From contig NC_019866.2 of the NCBI RefSeq assembly GCF_002234675.1, positions 9,453,261 through 9,517,260 on the forward strand: DNA of 64,000 nt, read 5' to 3'. The position numbers and the translations under genes were made by a program. This document shows, piece after piece, positions 1 to 11,373 of the stretch. Under the pieces are notes generated by a model. It ran no database searches. It saw only the letters and a program-made list of their open reading frames with translations, and was not told the DNA's origin. Within the stretch, counting starts at the first letter, position 1. Each line of letters starts with the position of its first letter. This stretch comes from Oryzias latipes (taxonomy: Eukaryota; Chordata; Actinopteri; Beloniformes; Adrianichthyidae).

Positions 1-301
1 TCGTCTTCTTCCTGTTTTGGATTTCTGCCAATTTAGGCAGAATTTTTTTTTAATGAAATGACATAATCGTGTGTAGTTAACAAACCTGTTGCCTCTATGT
101 TTCAATGAGGAACAATAAGCTGTGTGAGATTTTCACTAAGTGGCTCCAGGCTGTGTTGATAAAAGTCACATGACTTTTCCGGTCAAGCTCTGCTTTTTCA
201 ATTAGGTACTGTTCTCTCCTTTTGGGGCAGTTATTTCTGAATCGACAAGGTCTCCAATAACTCTGACCTGAAGAGAACTCACAGTAAAATTCGGGTTAAT
301 A
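1..301. other. Gene-free left edge
   Basis: I see no exon, repeat or RNA gene here. The stretch ends at the TA target dinucleotide (300-301) of the Tc1-like element that follows. Confidence 0.4.
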
Positions 302-1343
302 CACACTCACTTTATTAGGCACACCTGTCCAGCTGCTCGTTAACACAAATTAATAATCAGCCAATCACATGGCAGCAACTCAATGCATTTAGACATGGTC
401 AAGACAATCTGGTGCGGTTCAAACTGAGCATTAAAATGGAGAAGAAAGGAGATTGAAGGGACTTTGAACGTGTGACATGGTTGTTGGTGGCAGACGAGCT
501 GGTCTGAAGATTTCAGTAACTGCTGATCTAGTGGGATTTTCACCCACAACCATCTCTAGGATTTACAGAGAATGGTCAGAAAAAGAGAAAATATTCAGTG
601 AGCAGCAGTTCAGTGGGCGGAAATGCCTTGTTGGTGCCAGAGGTCAGAAGAGAATGGTCAGACTAGTTTCAGCTGATAGGCAGCAGTAGCTGAAATAACC
701 ACTGGTTCCAACCCAGGTCTGCAGAAGAGCATCTCTAAACGCACAACACTTCCTACCTTGAGACAGATGGACTACAGCAGCAGAAGACCAAATCGGGTAT
801 AGGGTCAGAATTTGGCATCGAAAACATGGATCCAATCTGCCTTGTATCAACGGTTCAGGCTGTTGGTGTCAAGGTGTGGGGGATATTTTCTCGGCACACT
901 TTGAGCCCCTTAGTACAAACTGAGCATGGTTATAACACCACAGCCTACCTGAGTATTGTTGCTGACCATGTCTATCTCTTTATGACCACAGTGTACCACC
1001 TTCTGATGGTTACTTTCAGCAGGACAATGCTCCATGTCATAACGCTGGAATAATCTCAGAGTGATTTCTTGAACATGGCAATAAGTTCAAATGTTCTCCA
1101 CAGTCACCAGATCTAAACCCAATAGAGCACCTTTTGGATGTGGTGGAACAGGAGATTGGCATCATGGATGTCACAAATCTGCAGCAACTTTGTGACGCTA
1201 TCATGTCAATATGGACCAAACTCTCAGAAACGTATCCAGTACCTTATTGAATCTATGCCACCAAGGATTAAGGCAGTTCTGAAGGTAAACGGGGGTCCAA
1301 CCCGGTACTAGCAAGGACTACCTAATAAAGTGGCCGGTGAGTG
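302..1343 (+). mobile_element. Degenerate Tc1-like DNA transposon
   Basis: The two ends are inverted copies of one terminus. The right end, read inward, is CACTCACCGGCCACTTTATT. The left end is the same but lacks about seven bases after CACTCA. TA dinucleotides lie outside both ends (300-301 and 1344-1345), as expected for Tc1/mariner insertion. Between them, on the plus strand, are transposase remains: the paired-type helix-turn-helix (MVVGGRRAGLKIS then TTISRIYREW, from 479), the second catalytic aspartate block (QQDNAPCHNAG, near 1018-1050) and the third-residue block [10 protein letters not shown] (near 1106-1135). The coding frame has several stops and frame changes, so this is a dead copy. 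It is about 1.04 kb, shorter than a typical full-length Tc1-like element of roughly 1.2-1.6 kb. Confidence 0.88.
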
Positions 1344-1345
1344 TA

Positions 1346-2130
1346 TGAGCTCTGACTGCAGCAGAGGATTTTCTTATCGCCACTGTGAACAAACCCCCGC
1401 AGTTAGCAGAGTGGGGGCCCCCACCCACCAAGAAGACTGCTTCAGGGACACCAGGTTAACATGACATTCTCTTTGCATTAAAGTACCAACAAGTCCAATC
1501 CTTGGAAAACTACAGGGACAGATTATTTCAGTTCTCCTGTGGCGATCACACTTCACTGAATAAGTAGCAGAATGGTTTGATGACTTGCACTGTTGTGTTC
1601 CAGAAGCTCTTCTCTTGACAGACAGCTCTGACCTTTGCAGCACATATAAGTGGGTCCTGAAGTCTTCAGTGAGGACAGCAGGTCTCAGCCTGCTGGGTAA
1701 TTTTGAGGTGTTTTGTGCAAACGTGTACAGAATTCAAAAGTTTAGCATTAAACTTTGAAAAAGTCATTTTAAAGCTTCAAAAAAAAACCTCAGCTTTTCT
1801 CATCCAGCTCTTCCTCTTTCTACCATTCCTCCCCACAGTCAGGCTATATATTATGATCCTGCGTTTTCCTGCAGCACGCAGGCCGGCTGCATGCTGACAC
1901 GGGTGGAGGAGGTTAGTCAGCAACTTTCCGCCGCCCTCCACAGATCCTCCGCTGGAACAATGCAGAGGAAGCTGAGTCTGCGATTGAAGACAGTTTATTA
2001 GTCAAGATCCGTTTCATGATGCTTAACTTCACATTTTGGAGTGTTTCTGCTGGCGCTGCATGGTTTCTCCAAACCACAATGAAACAGAAGCCGTAATTCT
2101 CTCACAGTAAAGACGAGAGCACACAGGTTT
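1346..2130. other. Intergenic DNA between Tc1 element and TRIM gene 3' end
   Basis: No exon or repeat family is recognised. A GC-richer patch near 1870-1960 has no convincing open frame. Nothing else is supportable. Confidence 0.4.
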
Positions 2131-2153
2131 CATGGCTGAAAAAAAAACACGTT

Positions 2154-2159
2154 TTTATT
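2154..2159 (-). terminator. Poly(A) signal of the TRIM gene
   Basis: AATAAA on the minus strand, about 320 bases past the stop codon. It is the first canonical signal downstream, so it most likely defines a 3' UTR of about 2480-2135. Confidence 0.6.
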
Positions 2160-2480
2160 CGGTTTGAAAGGATTTTGGTGTCGGATTACAACTGAACCTC
2201 AAAAACTGCAGTTTGGCTCCAAATTTTGAGCGTAGATTAACAAAAGCATCAAACAACAACCTGATTCCTTGGCTACAAATTACATGTCAATCAGCAAGTA
2301 TTTTAGTTTAGCCTTAAATTGGAGGAAACTTGTTCTTTTGTGTGAGTTTTTGACCACCAGGGGGAGTTAAGCTGAAGAGGCTTAATGGAGCTTTCCTTGA
2401 TAAAAATGGCAGATTTCAACAACAACTTTGTGGGTCACAGACTGATTTCAGCCAAACTGAATTCATTTTTACAGGACTGA

Positions 2481-4595
2481 TTACCATGCTGCACTGTTCC
2501 ACACAGCCACCTTAACGGGACAGATTTTCAGAGGTTTGGGGTTGCTGCCCTTGATGTTAGATCCGGGGCAGAAAAAGGGGTACATCTTTTCAGTGAAGAA
2601 GTCAGTGAAAGTGTAGATGGGTTTCATGCTCACAGGATCAGTGAAAGCCACCTTGCCCGCGTCATAGTCCATCTGCACCCTGACTCGAGTCAGCTGCCCC
2701 TCTAAGCACAGTGGCGTGCTTGGCCTCGTCATGGCCAAGTACTCGCCCTCGTAGTGCGAGATCATCCAGAAGCCGCCCTCGGGGCAGCCAGAGATGCGAC
2801 CCTTTCTGTCGATGGACTCCTTGACCACCCCCAGCATCCAGTCTATCTTGTCGCCAACCTCCACCTCCCAGGCGTGGCAGCCGGACACAAAACCCTCTGA
2901 TCCCAGCACGAAGACAAAGTGGCCAAAGCGCTCGGGGTTGTCTGGGAGCTGCTGGAGGAAGCCAGTGTTGGCCACCATGGTCAGGTCTGAGGAGAGGGAC
3001 AGCCAGGGGTACGCGGTGTTGGGGTCCAGGGTGATGGGGGCTGAAAGGAATGAGGTCATATTAGAGCCAAAATAAACATAAGTGATAAAGGTGTATGGGG
3101 GGGGGGGGCGTACTGTAGTGAACAAGATCCACCATCTTCTCCCAAACATAGTACTTAAGGGAACTGACGTGCTTGGCCACATTTATAAGAACACCTGACA
3201 GCTTCTCTGGATCTCTCTGTGGGAGCTCTAATCTGTGGGAAAACAAATCAATCCATCAATGGCAAGAAAGCAGCCAAATGAAATCCAGTTTGACACCAGA
3301 AATGTACCTTTTCTTTGTGCTGGAGTAACTCTGAAAGGATGAGACACACAGTTACATTCATTGTTAGTGACAGATCTGAAGGTCGTGCTTTTTTGGAAAA
3401 ACCCGTCACCTGCAAGAAGAGCACATCATCCGATGCGATCTCGTTCTCTAGGGCGATGACGGCGTGAGAAAATGTCAGGATATCTCTGGTGATGCTCTCA
3501 GACTTCTTCCTCACCAGCTCTCTCTTCTCCTCATCCTCCTGTTGCAGAGCAGCTAACCGCGCCTCCTCCTCACGCTGGAGGAACTGCCGAAGCTGCTCAA
3601 ACTCCGCTCGGATCTGCTTTTCCGTGGCCTGAGTCTGGTTCTGCCACACAAGATGCACATAATCATGAACATCACCTTTTCCAAACCTCCACAAATGTTG
3701 TAAAATAAGGTTTCTTACTGCTGGATTTTACAATTGGAGCCAACTTCTGACACCAAATGCTTTTACCCAATCAGGTCAAATATCAGCACGTCTGTAATGT
3801 TACATGCCTGTTTGCTAACAGATCATAGTTCAGCTGTGATTGTGGTCACGTCAGCGGTCATGAAGCCTTTATGAATGTTTGTTTATACCTTGATGTGCAC
3901 AGTTGTGTCATCACACTCCTGCTTGGCTTCATACAGGCGTCGCAGATGTTTCTTTAGGGGGGTCAGCTCTTCTTTTAACCCTACCTACAAAAAACAAACA
4001 ACTCAAACTCCCAAAATGTCCCGAAAAGTATTTTTTGAAAACAGTTGATAAGCGAGTACTTCACCCTGAGATCCTGGGCTCCCTCCTCCACGGGACAAAC
4101 TCGGTGCCCCTGGTGCTTCTTGGAAGTGTGACACACAAAGCACAGGACTTCAAAGTCATCCATGCAGAAAAGTTTGACAGCCTCCCCATGAGAGGCGCAC
4201 TTCACCTCCAGCCCCTTCCCCTCCGCTCCTGTGCCGTCTCTAGACGTGGCTGTCCTCCGCTCCTGCTCCCTCAGAAAGGTGTCCGCCACATTCTTCAGGG
4301 CCAGACTGACGGTCGGCTCCGTCAGAGAGCACTTCCTCCTGCAGATGGGACATTCGCGCCGGGCCTTCTTCTTGTTCCAGAACTCCTGCAGGCAGGCCCG
4401 GCAGAAGCTGTGACTGCACTTGAGGACCACGGGTTCTTTGAAGATCTCACAACAGACGGGACAAGACAGCTCCTCTTCCAGCATGGAACCCGACCGCGAA
4501 GAGACGGCCCGCGGTCGAAGAGATGGGATGGCCTTGGGAACCTGGAGGAGGGAAAGTTTTCCAGGTTGGGAGGAAGCTCGGGGGCGCAGCGCCAT
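2481..4595 (-). CDS. TRIM35-like E3 ubiquitin ligase (RING, B-box, coiled coil, PRY-SPRY)
   Basis: Six coding exons: 4595-4065, 3984-3889, 3640-3410, 3330-3308, 3232-3114 and 3040-2481. All junctions are GT/AG with matching phase, giving 519 residues. The 96, ~231 and 23-bp exons are the usual TRIM gene pattern. A C3HC4 RING lies at about residues 45-85 (SCPVCCEIF to ECPIC). A B-box type 2 lies at about 133-164 (CASHGEAVKLFC to KKHQGH). The coiled coil covers about 178-290, and the PRY-SPRY about 330-519, starting at LDPNTAYPWL and including WEVEVGDKIDWMLGV. The family catalyses ubiquitin transfer through the RING and recognises targets with the SPRY. It resembles the fish group named TRIM35-like, nuclear factor 7-like or zinc-binding protein A33-like; the exact orthologue is unclear. 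A second ATG at 4484 (residue 38), just before the RING, is an equally plausible start, because many relatives begin there. Confidence 0.9.
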
Positions 4596-4599
4596 TGGT

Positions 4600-5084
4600 C
4601 CGGTCTCTGTAGCGTGAAGCTGCTCCCGTAATGGCAGTTTCCCTCAGCTTCTCACCCCAGAGAGTCCAGAGAGTGATGTGGGCCTGCCTTATAAGCAGCC
4701 AGAGTTATAGATCAACTCGTGGAACCGGTTTACTCCATGCCTTATAAACAAAGGCCACACCGACCGCCCCATTAAACACCCAGGTTAACTAGCAATTCGT
4801 AGAAAAAGAAAAGTGCCTCGAATGTTATTGCTGATTACAATAAACCCACGTTTATAGTTGAAACATTTTGTTCGACTTGGCTGCCTTCTCAGTTTACCAT
4901 TTCCACGATCAAGGCCTGTAAGTGACCCCGGCCAGTGCGACTATCAAGTTAACCAAAACAGATCTTATTACCTTTTCAGCACCCGTTTAGTTAGATGTCA
5001 TATATTTTTCAGGAGCACACAGAGGTGAGAAGAAATCCGCCCTCCAAGGGAGGGATTTTCTTTGAATTCAGTCAAACATTTCAG
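4600..5084. promoter_or_regulatory. TRIM gene upstream region
   Basis: This is the short spacer between the TRIM start codon and the gipc1 poly(A) signal, both genes being on the minus strand. The TRIM promoter must lie here if the transcript is short, but I see no clear TATA box at a believable distance. The assignment rests only on position. Confidence 0.35.
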
Positions 5085-6311
5085 TTTATTACATCTGGAG
5101 AAACCCTGTTAAAACATCTGACCTAAATGAATCCTTTAGGGCAGAAAAAAACTAAAACAACCCGTATGAATGTTGTTATTGCAATATATTTTGGACATTG
5201 ACAACAGTGTAAACAAAGCCAACAAAATAATGTTCTTAGTGTTACAGTGTTTGAGCATCAGTTTCATTACATCACCCATTTGGGAATTCATTAACTCTGA
5301 GGAATGAAGGAAAAACAGCTTCTCCCGTGTGGATACACTGACTTTATCCTATTTAACTTAAACTGAGGTTAGTGCAACGTCATCCCGTCATCAACACAAC
5401 GAAGGTTTCTCGTCGGGCTTCAGGTTTTTGAAACAGAACTCACAAAAAAACGTCGGAAATTAGAACTTTTTTTGTCTGTACTTAATACTGCTGTGTTATA
5501 AAGTCGCAACACAAATTCTCCTGTTACACATCTCCTCTTTTAAAATAATCAACACATCACTTCATATATATTTTTATATATATATAAAAAAACACTAACT
5601 ATAAAAAAATAAATCCACAAACCTGGAAACCTGCCTGCTTCTGGTTAACACTGTTTTTTTTTTTTTTTAGAAATGTGGAAAAACAAAATCAATGAAAAGC
5701 AGGAAGGTGAAGCCATTTTCACTACAGCAAGATGTGGGAAAAAAACAACATCTCATCTTTTCAGTTAACAGCTACAACTTTTCTACAATCTCATCTGAAA
5801 GCGTCTATTTTATGTTTGGACCTATGACAACATGATTTCATAGTGGGAAGAGATAAAAGGTAACAGCACATGCTCAGAACGACGCCGTACGAGTACAAAA
5901 ACACTGGTACAGGTGCCGTGCAACCCCATGTTTGTCTCCATTCCTGCGCGGCGCAAAGCAAGCTGGAAAACATCACAGATCGCTTTTTTTCTCCCGTTTC
6001 AGAGGTCAGTTCTGTTTTGTTCCACGCTGAGCATCTGCGACATGCAAGGTCATTTTGATGCGTTTGGGGGGAAATGCTCCCCGGCGTGCTAGTGGCTTCT
6101 GGAAAAAGCAGGAAGACGAAAAGCGCTGCCTTCCTCTCCCAGTGTCTGGATCATCTCCCAAAAACATGAAGCACAAAAGTTAGACGAGTGTACTGGAGTT
6201 AAAAAGAAAAAAAAAAAAAAAACTCACGGTGGTGGTGTGTTCTAGTAGTGCTGAATGTTGTGCATGTAAAACCTACACACACACGTCATGAAGCCTCATT
6301 AGTTTCTGATG
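5085..6311 (-). other. gipc1: gipc1 3' UTR with poly(A) signal
   Basis: AATAAA on the minus strand at 5090-5085 is a suitable end for a 3' UTR of about 1.2 kb. The UTR holds a TA-rich hairpin-forming stretch near 5565-5590, an A/T tract at 5652-5668, and no other open frame of note. Confidence 0.55.
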
Positions 6312-7771
6312 TTACACCCGTCCGACCTTGGCGTCTCCGATGGCGCCCCACACGTCAAACACAAATTCATCCGGGAAGGCGAAATCTCCCAAAGTTTCAT
6401 CCAGAGCTTCGGCGAACTCGTCTGGGTTCTTCTTGTCTTTTCCCAGCTCCACCATGGTGGCAGCTGCACAGAGGAAACACGAGTTAGGAAGACGTTGAAG
6501 ACGACACAGACCCGACAAACACAAGCAGACGCACCCAACTCGCTGTCCCTGATGCCCATGTAACTCTCCAGCAGGTCGTCCACTTTCTCGATGGCCTTTT
6601 CTTCAAACGCAGAAGGCTGAGAAAATCCAAAGTACACGCTCAGACCAAACGCCACAAACGCCCCCACCTGACAATCCAGTCCAGTTCAGGCACGCTCACC
6701 AGCTCCTCCACTGTAGCGGGACCTTTGGAGCGCAGCCGAAGGGTTCCTCTGCCCGTCCCAAGCTGAACCCCTGATGCTGATCTGGAGCCTCCAGACCTCT
6801 GGCTGATCATATCTGCACAACAAAACCGCTCATTACACTTAAAACATGTATGTGGTGGGGTTGTAAAACATGCACATCTCGAACCATTTAAGATCAAATC
6901 AGAAAAAGAATCTTTATTGACAAGTCGGAGAAACACAGTGTGTTTCTTTCACACCCACCAAAAGCTTTGAGAGGTTCCACCAGCTTGATGGTGAACATCT
7001 TCCCCCTCGGAAGCTCCTTCAACATTTTGGCAACTTCGTAGTGTCGACAGCCAATGAGGCGATGGCCGTTGATGGACTCAATCATGTCCCCGACGTTGAT
7101 GACCTGGATTTGGTGGATGATGCTCCCCTCACGGATTCTCTGAAAGGCGGCAAAAGTTGGGAGACTGATGCAGCAGACCACCAAGCAGTGGCCATTAAAA
7201 GAAAGCCTTCCTCACCTTGATAAAAGCATAGCCTGCTCCGTTATCAGTGATTGTCAGACCCAGAGCGTCTTCTCCTTTAAACACTTCGATTTCCTTCTTT
7301 TGTCCTTTAACGTGAGCAAAAATGAAGTCCTCCAGCCCGATCTGACCTCCCAGCAGCTTATCCATATCCACCTTGTGTGTGTTCAGTGTGCAAAACATAA
7401 CCTGTGCAAGGAAATATGCAGTTAACACAATAGAAACTATGAACCAAGAGCAATATATGTTGTCCTCTCACCTCAGATGCAGGTATCCCAAAGGCCTCTC
7501 CTATCTTAGCGTAAAGCTCCCGGACATTGCTGAAGCCCTCGATGCGGCCTGTGGGGCTTCCGTGAGCGAGCTGCGTGTGGAAGATGAGCCGTGGTCTCAT
7601 GCTGTTCAGCGGAGGAGGAAGACCCTCAGAGGCAGCACCTTCTCCAAGTCCAACCACACCTCCATCCAGCCCATCCATCCCTGCCACATTGAGGCCGGCG
7701 CGGATGGGCTCCCCTTCCTCATTCTCCACCAGCGGGGATGCCTTCTTCCTTCTTCCCAATCCCAGAGGCAT
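6312..7771 (-). CDS. gipc1: GIPC1 PDZ-domain trafficking adaptor
   Basis: Six coding exons: 7771-7472, 7401-7216, 7139-6959, 6812-6700, 6616-6535 and 6463-6312. Phases all agree, giving 337 residues against about 333 in human GIPC1. The start is fixed by [11 protein letters not shown], which matches the GIPC1 N terminus and argues against GIPC2 or GIPC3. An N-terminal GH1 region contains [20 protein letters not shown]. The PDZ domain is at about residues 137-217, with the carboxylate-binding loop inside [16 protein letters not shown]. The C-terminal GH2 region ends in [15 protein letters not shown]. In vertebrates GIPC1 links PDZ-binding tails of receptors such as neuropilin, plexin and GLUT1 to myosin VI on endosomes. 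The neighbour is dnajb1, as in human. Nothing is broken. Confidence 0.96.
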
Positions 7772-8800
7772 CGTTGTGGAGTTACCCTCCAACTCTCAAC
7801 AACATACACCTATTCGGCTAATCCGGCTGTGGCGTTTGTTACTCGGTGCTCCTCTGGTGCAGATTAAAAGCCGTCTCAAACAGACGCAGATGAGACTCAA
7901 GAAGATGCTCATCAGAGCTGCTCACATCGCTGGATCTGTCAGGTCCAGCAGGCTGCTGGAGAGGATATCAAGCTGCAAAACAAAAGAGCAGACTATTAGC
8001 AAAGCAAGCAAAATAAAAGCTCAAAATTATTAGCAAAGCAAGCAAAATAACAGCTCAAAAATATTAGCGAAGCAACCAAAATAAAAGCTCAAACATTTTA
8101 GCAGAACAGCAGAAATAAAGAGAGACTAATAGCAAAGCAACCATAATAAAAGCTCGAAAATATTAGCAAATCAACAGAAATAAAGAGAGACTCTTAGCAA
8201 AGCAACCAAAACAAAAGCTCAAAAATATTACCAGAACAAAAATACTAGCAAAAAACAAACCCAAAAGCGCGAGACTATTATTAGCGAAGCAACCAAAATA
8301 AAAGCTTTAAAAATATTAGCAAGCAACAAAAACAAAATTTCGAAACATTAGCAAAGCCACTAAAACAAAATCCTATATCTGAACAGTATTTACTTCACTA
8401 TAACAAAAGTAATTTTGTAGAAATGTCATAATAGAAATATGTATCAGTTACATATATGGAACCTTACACGAATATGTATCACACAAAGCTACTATTATTA
8501 GCCGTTAGCTCAGCTGTTAGTAACGTGAAGCATCACAAACACCCACGGCTCTCATCTGATCTAACAGCGCTAACAAGCATTTAAATCCACACTGAGTGAT
8601 AATTTTGCTTGTGTTTTAAGTCACCGTTTCTACAGTGACTGAGTCAATTAGCATGGTCAATAAACATGAGCGCAAACAGGGAAACACGACAGGCCAATGA
8701 TTCTTCATCTTACCGGAGTTTCAAGTGTCGTTAGCTCTTCCTGTTAGCTTAGCTTGCCAACGAAGCCTATTTAGTTACCGGACAAAGTTTTCCTGCAACG
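7772..8800 (-). promoter_or_regulatory. gipc1: gipc1 5' UTR exons and promoter region
   Basis: The coding exon appears to extend to a 5' UTR acceptor (TTTTGCAG) with exon start at 7972. A matching noncoding first exon ends at 8714 with the donor GTAAGA and probably begins near 8800. The intron between them (7973-8713) contains the A-rich minisatellite listed separately. The transcription start is not visible in sequence. Confidence 0.55.
7985..8365. repeat. A-rich minisatellite, unit about 35 bp
   Basis: About ten diverged tandem units based on ATTAGCAAAGCAACCAAAA followed by TAAAAGCTCAAAAAT. Some units alternate with a variant containing CAGAAATAAAGAGAGACT. It fills half of the gipc1 5' UTR intron. 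Confidence 0.8.
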
Positions 8801-9514
8801 TAAGAGCGGTATCTGTAATTATTTGCTTTTGGTGAGCAGACACTATGAACATTACGGGTAATTTCAGTGCATTTCTTCAGTTGTGCGTGTATCGGTATGC
8901 TATTGTAAAAAGAGGCTTTTACCAGCCTACAGGGTGGAACGATGACCCATTCACGTAACCTCGTAAAAGTAAAGTTTCAGTTGGTGTTTAATAACACTTT
9001 TACATTATTCTGTTAATGTTGTCTGTGTATAATTGACTCGTTAATTTTACTCATCCTAAACTCGTTGATTTAGCTTGGTTGAGTTTAGGAACTTGAACTA
9101 AACTTTTAAAATCCCACGCATAAATCGTCATGAACCTTCCCATCGCCTTGTTTTATTTTGAAAGTTTTTCCCGGAAATGTATGGTTTGTAACTACCGGTA
9201 ACTTTATAATCGACGTTTCTCAAACACTTCACGAATTTTTTACATAATCTCCGAAGGACGATTAAAATAACTACTTTATTTTTCAAATAAAGAAGGAATT
9301 GCAACATATTTCTTCAAGTTTCAAAACCCATAGTGTTATGGTTTAAAAAAAATCTATGATATATGAAATAAATGAAAATCTAATAAATGAAACTAACCAC
9401 AAAGCCGTTATTCATCTAATTCACTAAGTTATTTGATTAAAAACACTTTATCCAAAATTACGTATTAATACATGTGGATTTGCAATCATTTTGATAATTT
9501 TTGTTCCTCTTGAG

Positions 9515-9517
<3 letters not shown>
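8801..9517. other. Intergenic DNA upstream of gipc1
   Basis: AT-rich, with no exon or repeat that I can name. The part closest to 8800 may carry gipc1 promoter elements. Confidence 0.35.
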
Positions 9518-9546
<29 letters not shown>

Positions 9547-9558
9547 CTGTGTGTGTGC

Positions 9559-9592
<34 letters not shown>
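9518..9592. repeat. GT dinucleotide microsatellite
   Basis: About 75 bases of GT repeats with a few interruptions (a CT and a GCGC near the middle). Confidence 0.97.
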
Positions 9593-9596
<4 letters not shown>

Positions 9597-10084
9597 GTTC
9601 CGTCTTTTGTCTTTTGCTTCCGTAGTGTTAAGAAATGATTGGACGTCTTCTGCCCCCTAGCGGTGAATTTCAGACTCTGCAACTGTAAACTTCACCAAAA
9701 TAAAAGCCATGGTCTGTTGTTTCCGGATTAAAAAAAAACATTTCCAAACATCTTTGTTTTAACGTCGTTGACTAAAAATCATTTAGCATGCTTCTGGACG
9801 CGCTCAAGATCACAGCATTAATTCATGTTGTAAAACTTAAAATGATCAAAATTCACAGTCCTTGTGTTTTTATGTTTTGATTAATTCATTTGAAGCTTCA
9901 CCCAGTTACCTAATAACATCTTTTTCCATATTCCTTAAAGATAATATATTAAAGTATTTGTTATATTGGTATCACAAAGTAATAAAACATATCCTATTTG
10001 TAAGATCTTAACGTTTGCTGTCTCTTAAAAAGTTGCATGACGCATGACGAGATGAAAAAAAAACAATTAGGACAAAGAAAAAAT

Positions 10085-10245
10085 AGGTGTGGCTGAAAAA
10101 TGTGCCTACACCTCAAAAGAAAACAAGTTATATGGCAAGACGTCTGAAAATAAGATTGTTCCTTGCCTGGTGGAACAATCACACCAACATGGTGGGAGGA
10201 GTATGATGCTGTGGTGCAATTTTCCCTATTTCATTATAAAATTCA
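10085..10245 (+). mobile_element. Remnant of a Tc1-like transposase
   Basis: The plus-strand frame reads HQHGGRSMMLWCNF near 10180-10221, close to the Tc1-family block HGGGSxMLWGCF. Upstream residues fit the region between the first two catalytic aspartates only loosely. No terminal repeats are visible, so this is an old fragment. Confidence 0.5.
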
Positions 10246-10630
10246 GTTTGGTAAATTCCAGAAAAATCAGTGCTTTTGTTTTTAACTCAGATGCAAAGAC
10301 ATGTGAACAGGTTTATAAAGAATATTCTCTCAGTTTTATTATCAACACTTTAAAGTGTTAAATTCCAAAGCATCCCAGTGTGATTTTGAAAGAATTAAAC
10401 AATGCTTACATATTTTACTTCAAATAAGTAAACATTTCTGTTAAGAAGTCAGAAAAAGAATATTATGTTTTACTGATCTTGCATAGATTTGTAGCAGAAG
10501 CTTGCTTTACTTATGAAGCATCAATTTATCGCTTTGGCTTTTATCAGAGAAACTAATGAAAACCATAAATATTTAATATTTGAAATAATATTTTTCCACA
10601 TGATTGAAAGGCAGCAGAGAGAGAAAGACT
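10246..10630. other. AT-rich intergenic DNA
   Basis: No gene or recognisable repeat is seen between the Tc1 remnant and the likely 3' end of dnajb1. Confidence 0.35.
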
Positions 10631-10649
10631 CGTGATACTTTTAGACATT

Positions 10650-11373
10650 CACACATTTTAATTACATGACATTCACATGGGGGCTAGTGTTTGGCACAAC
10701 AACTTTTCCAAATATTTTTACATCCATGTAAACTACTTTAGATTTGTATTTTTTCTGCCAAAACAGGTATGGATCAGGAAAAAGTTCAGTCATTTTAAAA
10801 TATCTACAATAGTGACTGACAGGACTCGTGTGCAGGAGGAACCCGTCCCTCACTTAAGCTTTAGCTGCAAGGAATTTTTTTCACAATAAAACTGTTGAAA
10901 TACTCATTCAGGTCGCTCAGGAGACATTTGTGTGAATGTATTGATTAATGCGATGCGTTTGGGCGCCGTTTTTTTCTGTCTGACATTGAGGGGTAACAAC
11001 AAGTGAAAGGCTGAAGTGAAAAAGCACTCCAACTGAGGCTGTTCTTCTACAGCTACACTCAAGCAGACGTCCGAGCACCTGAGGTATTTTGATAAGTCGC
11101 TTGTTGCATGTTACCTTAAAGCACTCCCACAAAAAAGAAAAAAAAAAAAGAAAATCTGCAGTAGCACCAAATCCTCAGTGACACACAAAAACAACAGTGC
11201 AAGTTGATGACCCTCTTAAAAAGACTTTTTAAAAACGTTCGCCCCTCACACAAATCACATCTACGGTTTGGGGGATAAAATTTGCCCTGAGCCTTGTTGA
11301 TCTGGGTCAGAGTTGCGATGCCAACAGCATCCCTGGAAATGTCATCGAATTTCCCGGTGGAGGCAAACGTCCG
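10650..11373 (-). other. dnajb1: dnajb1 3' UTR
   Basis: About 720 bases run from the stop codon to an ATTAAA-type signal on the minus strand near 10660-10655. A canonical AATAAA at 10340-10335 would give a longer alternative end. Confidence 0.45.

Noticed and set aside
7373-8033. Plus-strand open frames of about 150 codons over gipc1
   Set aside because: Antisense shadows of the gipc1 first coding exon and its 5' UTR.
7985-8365. Possible CRISPR-like array
   Set aside because: Units are contiguous and diverged with no unique spacers, and the context is a vertebrate intron. It is a minisatellite.
9458-9682. Open frame of His/Thr repeats over the GT microsatellite
   Set aside because: Translation of a simple repeat; no coding evidence.
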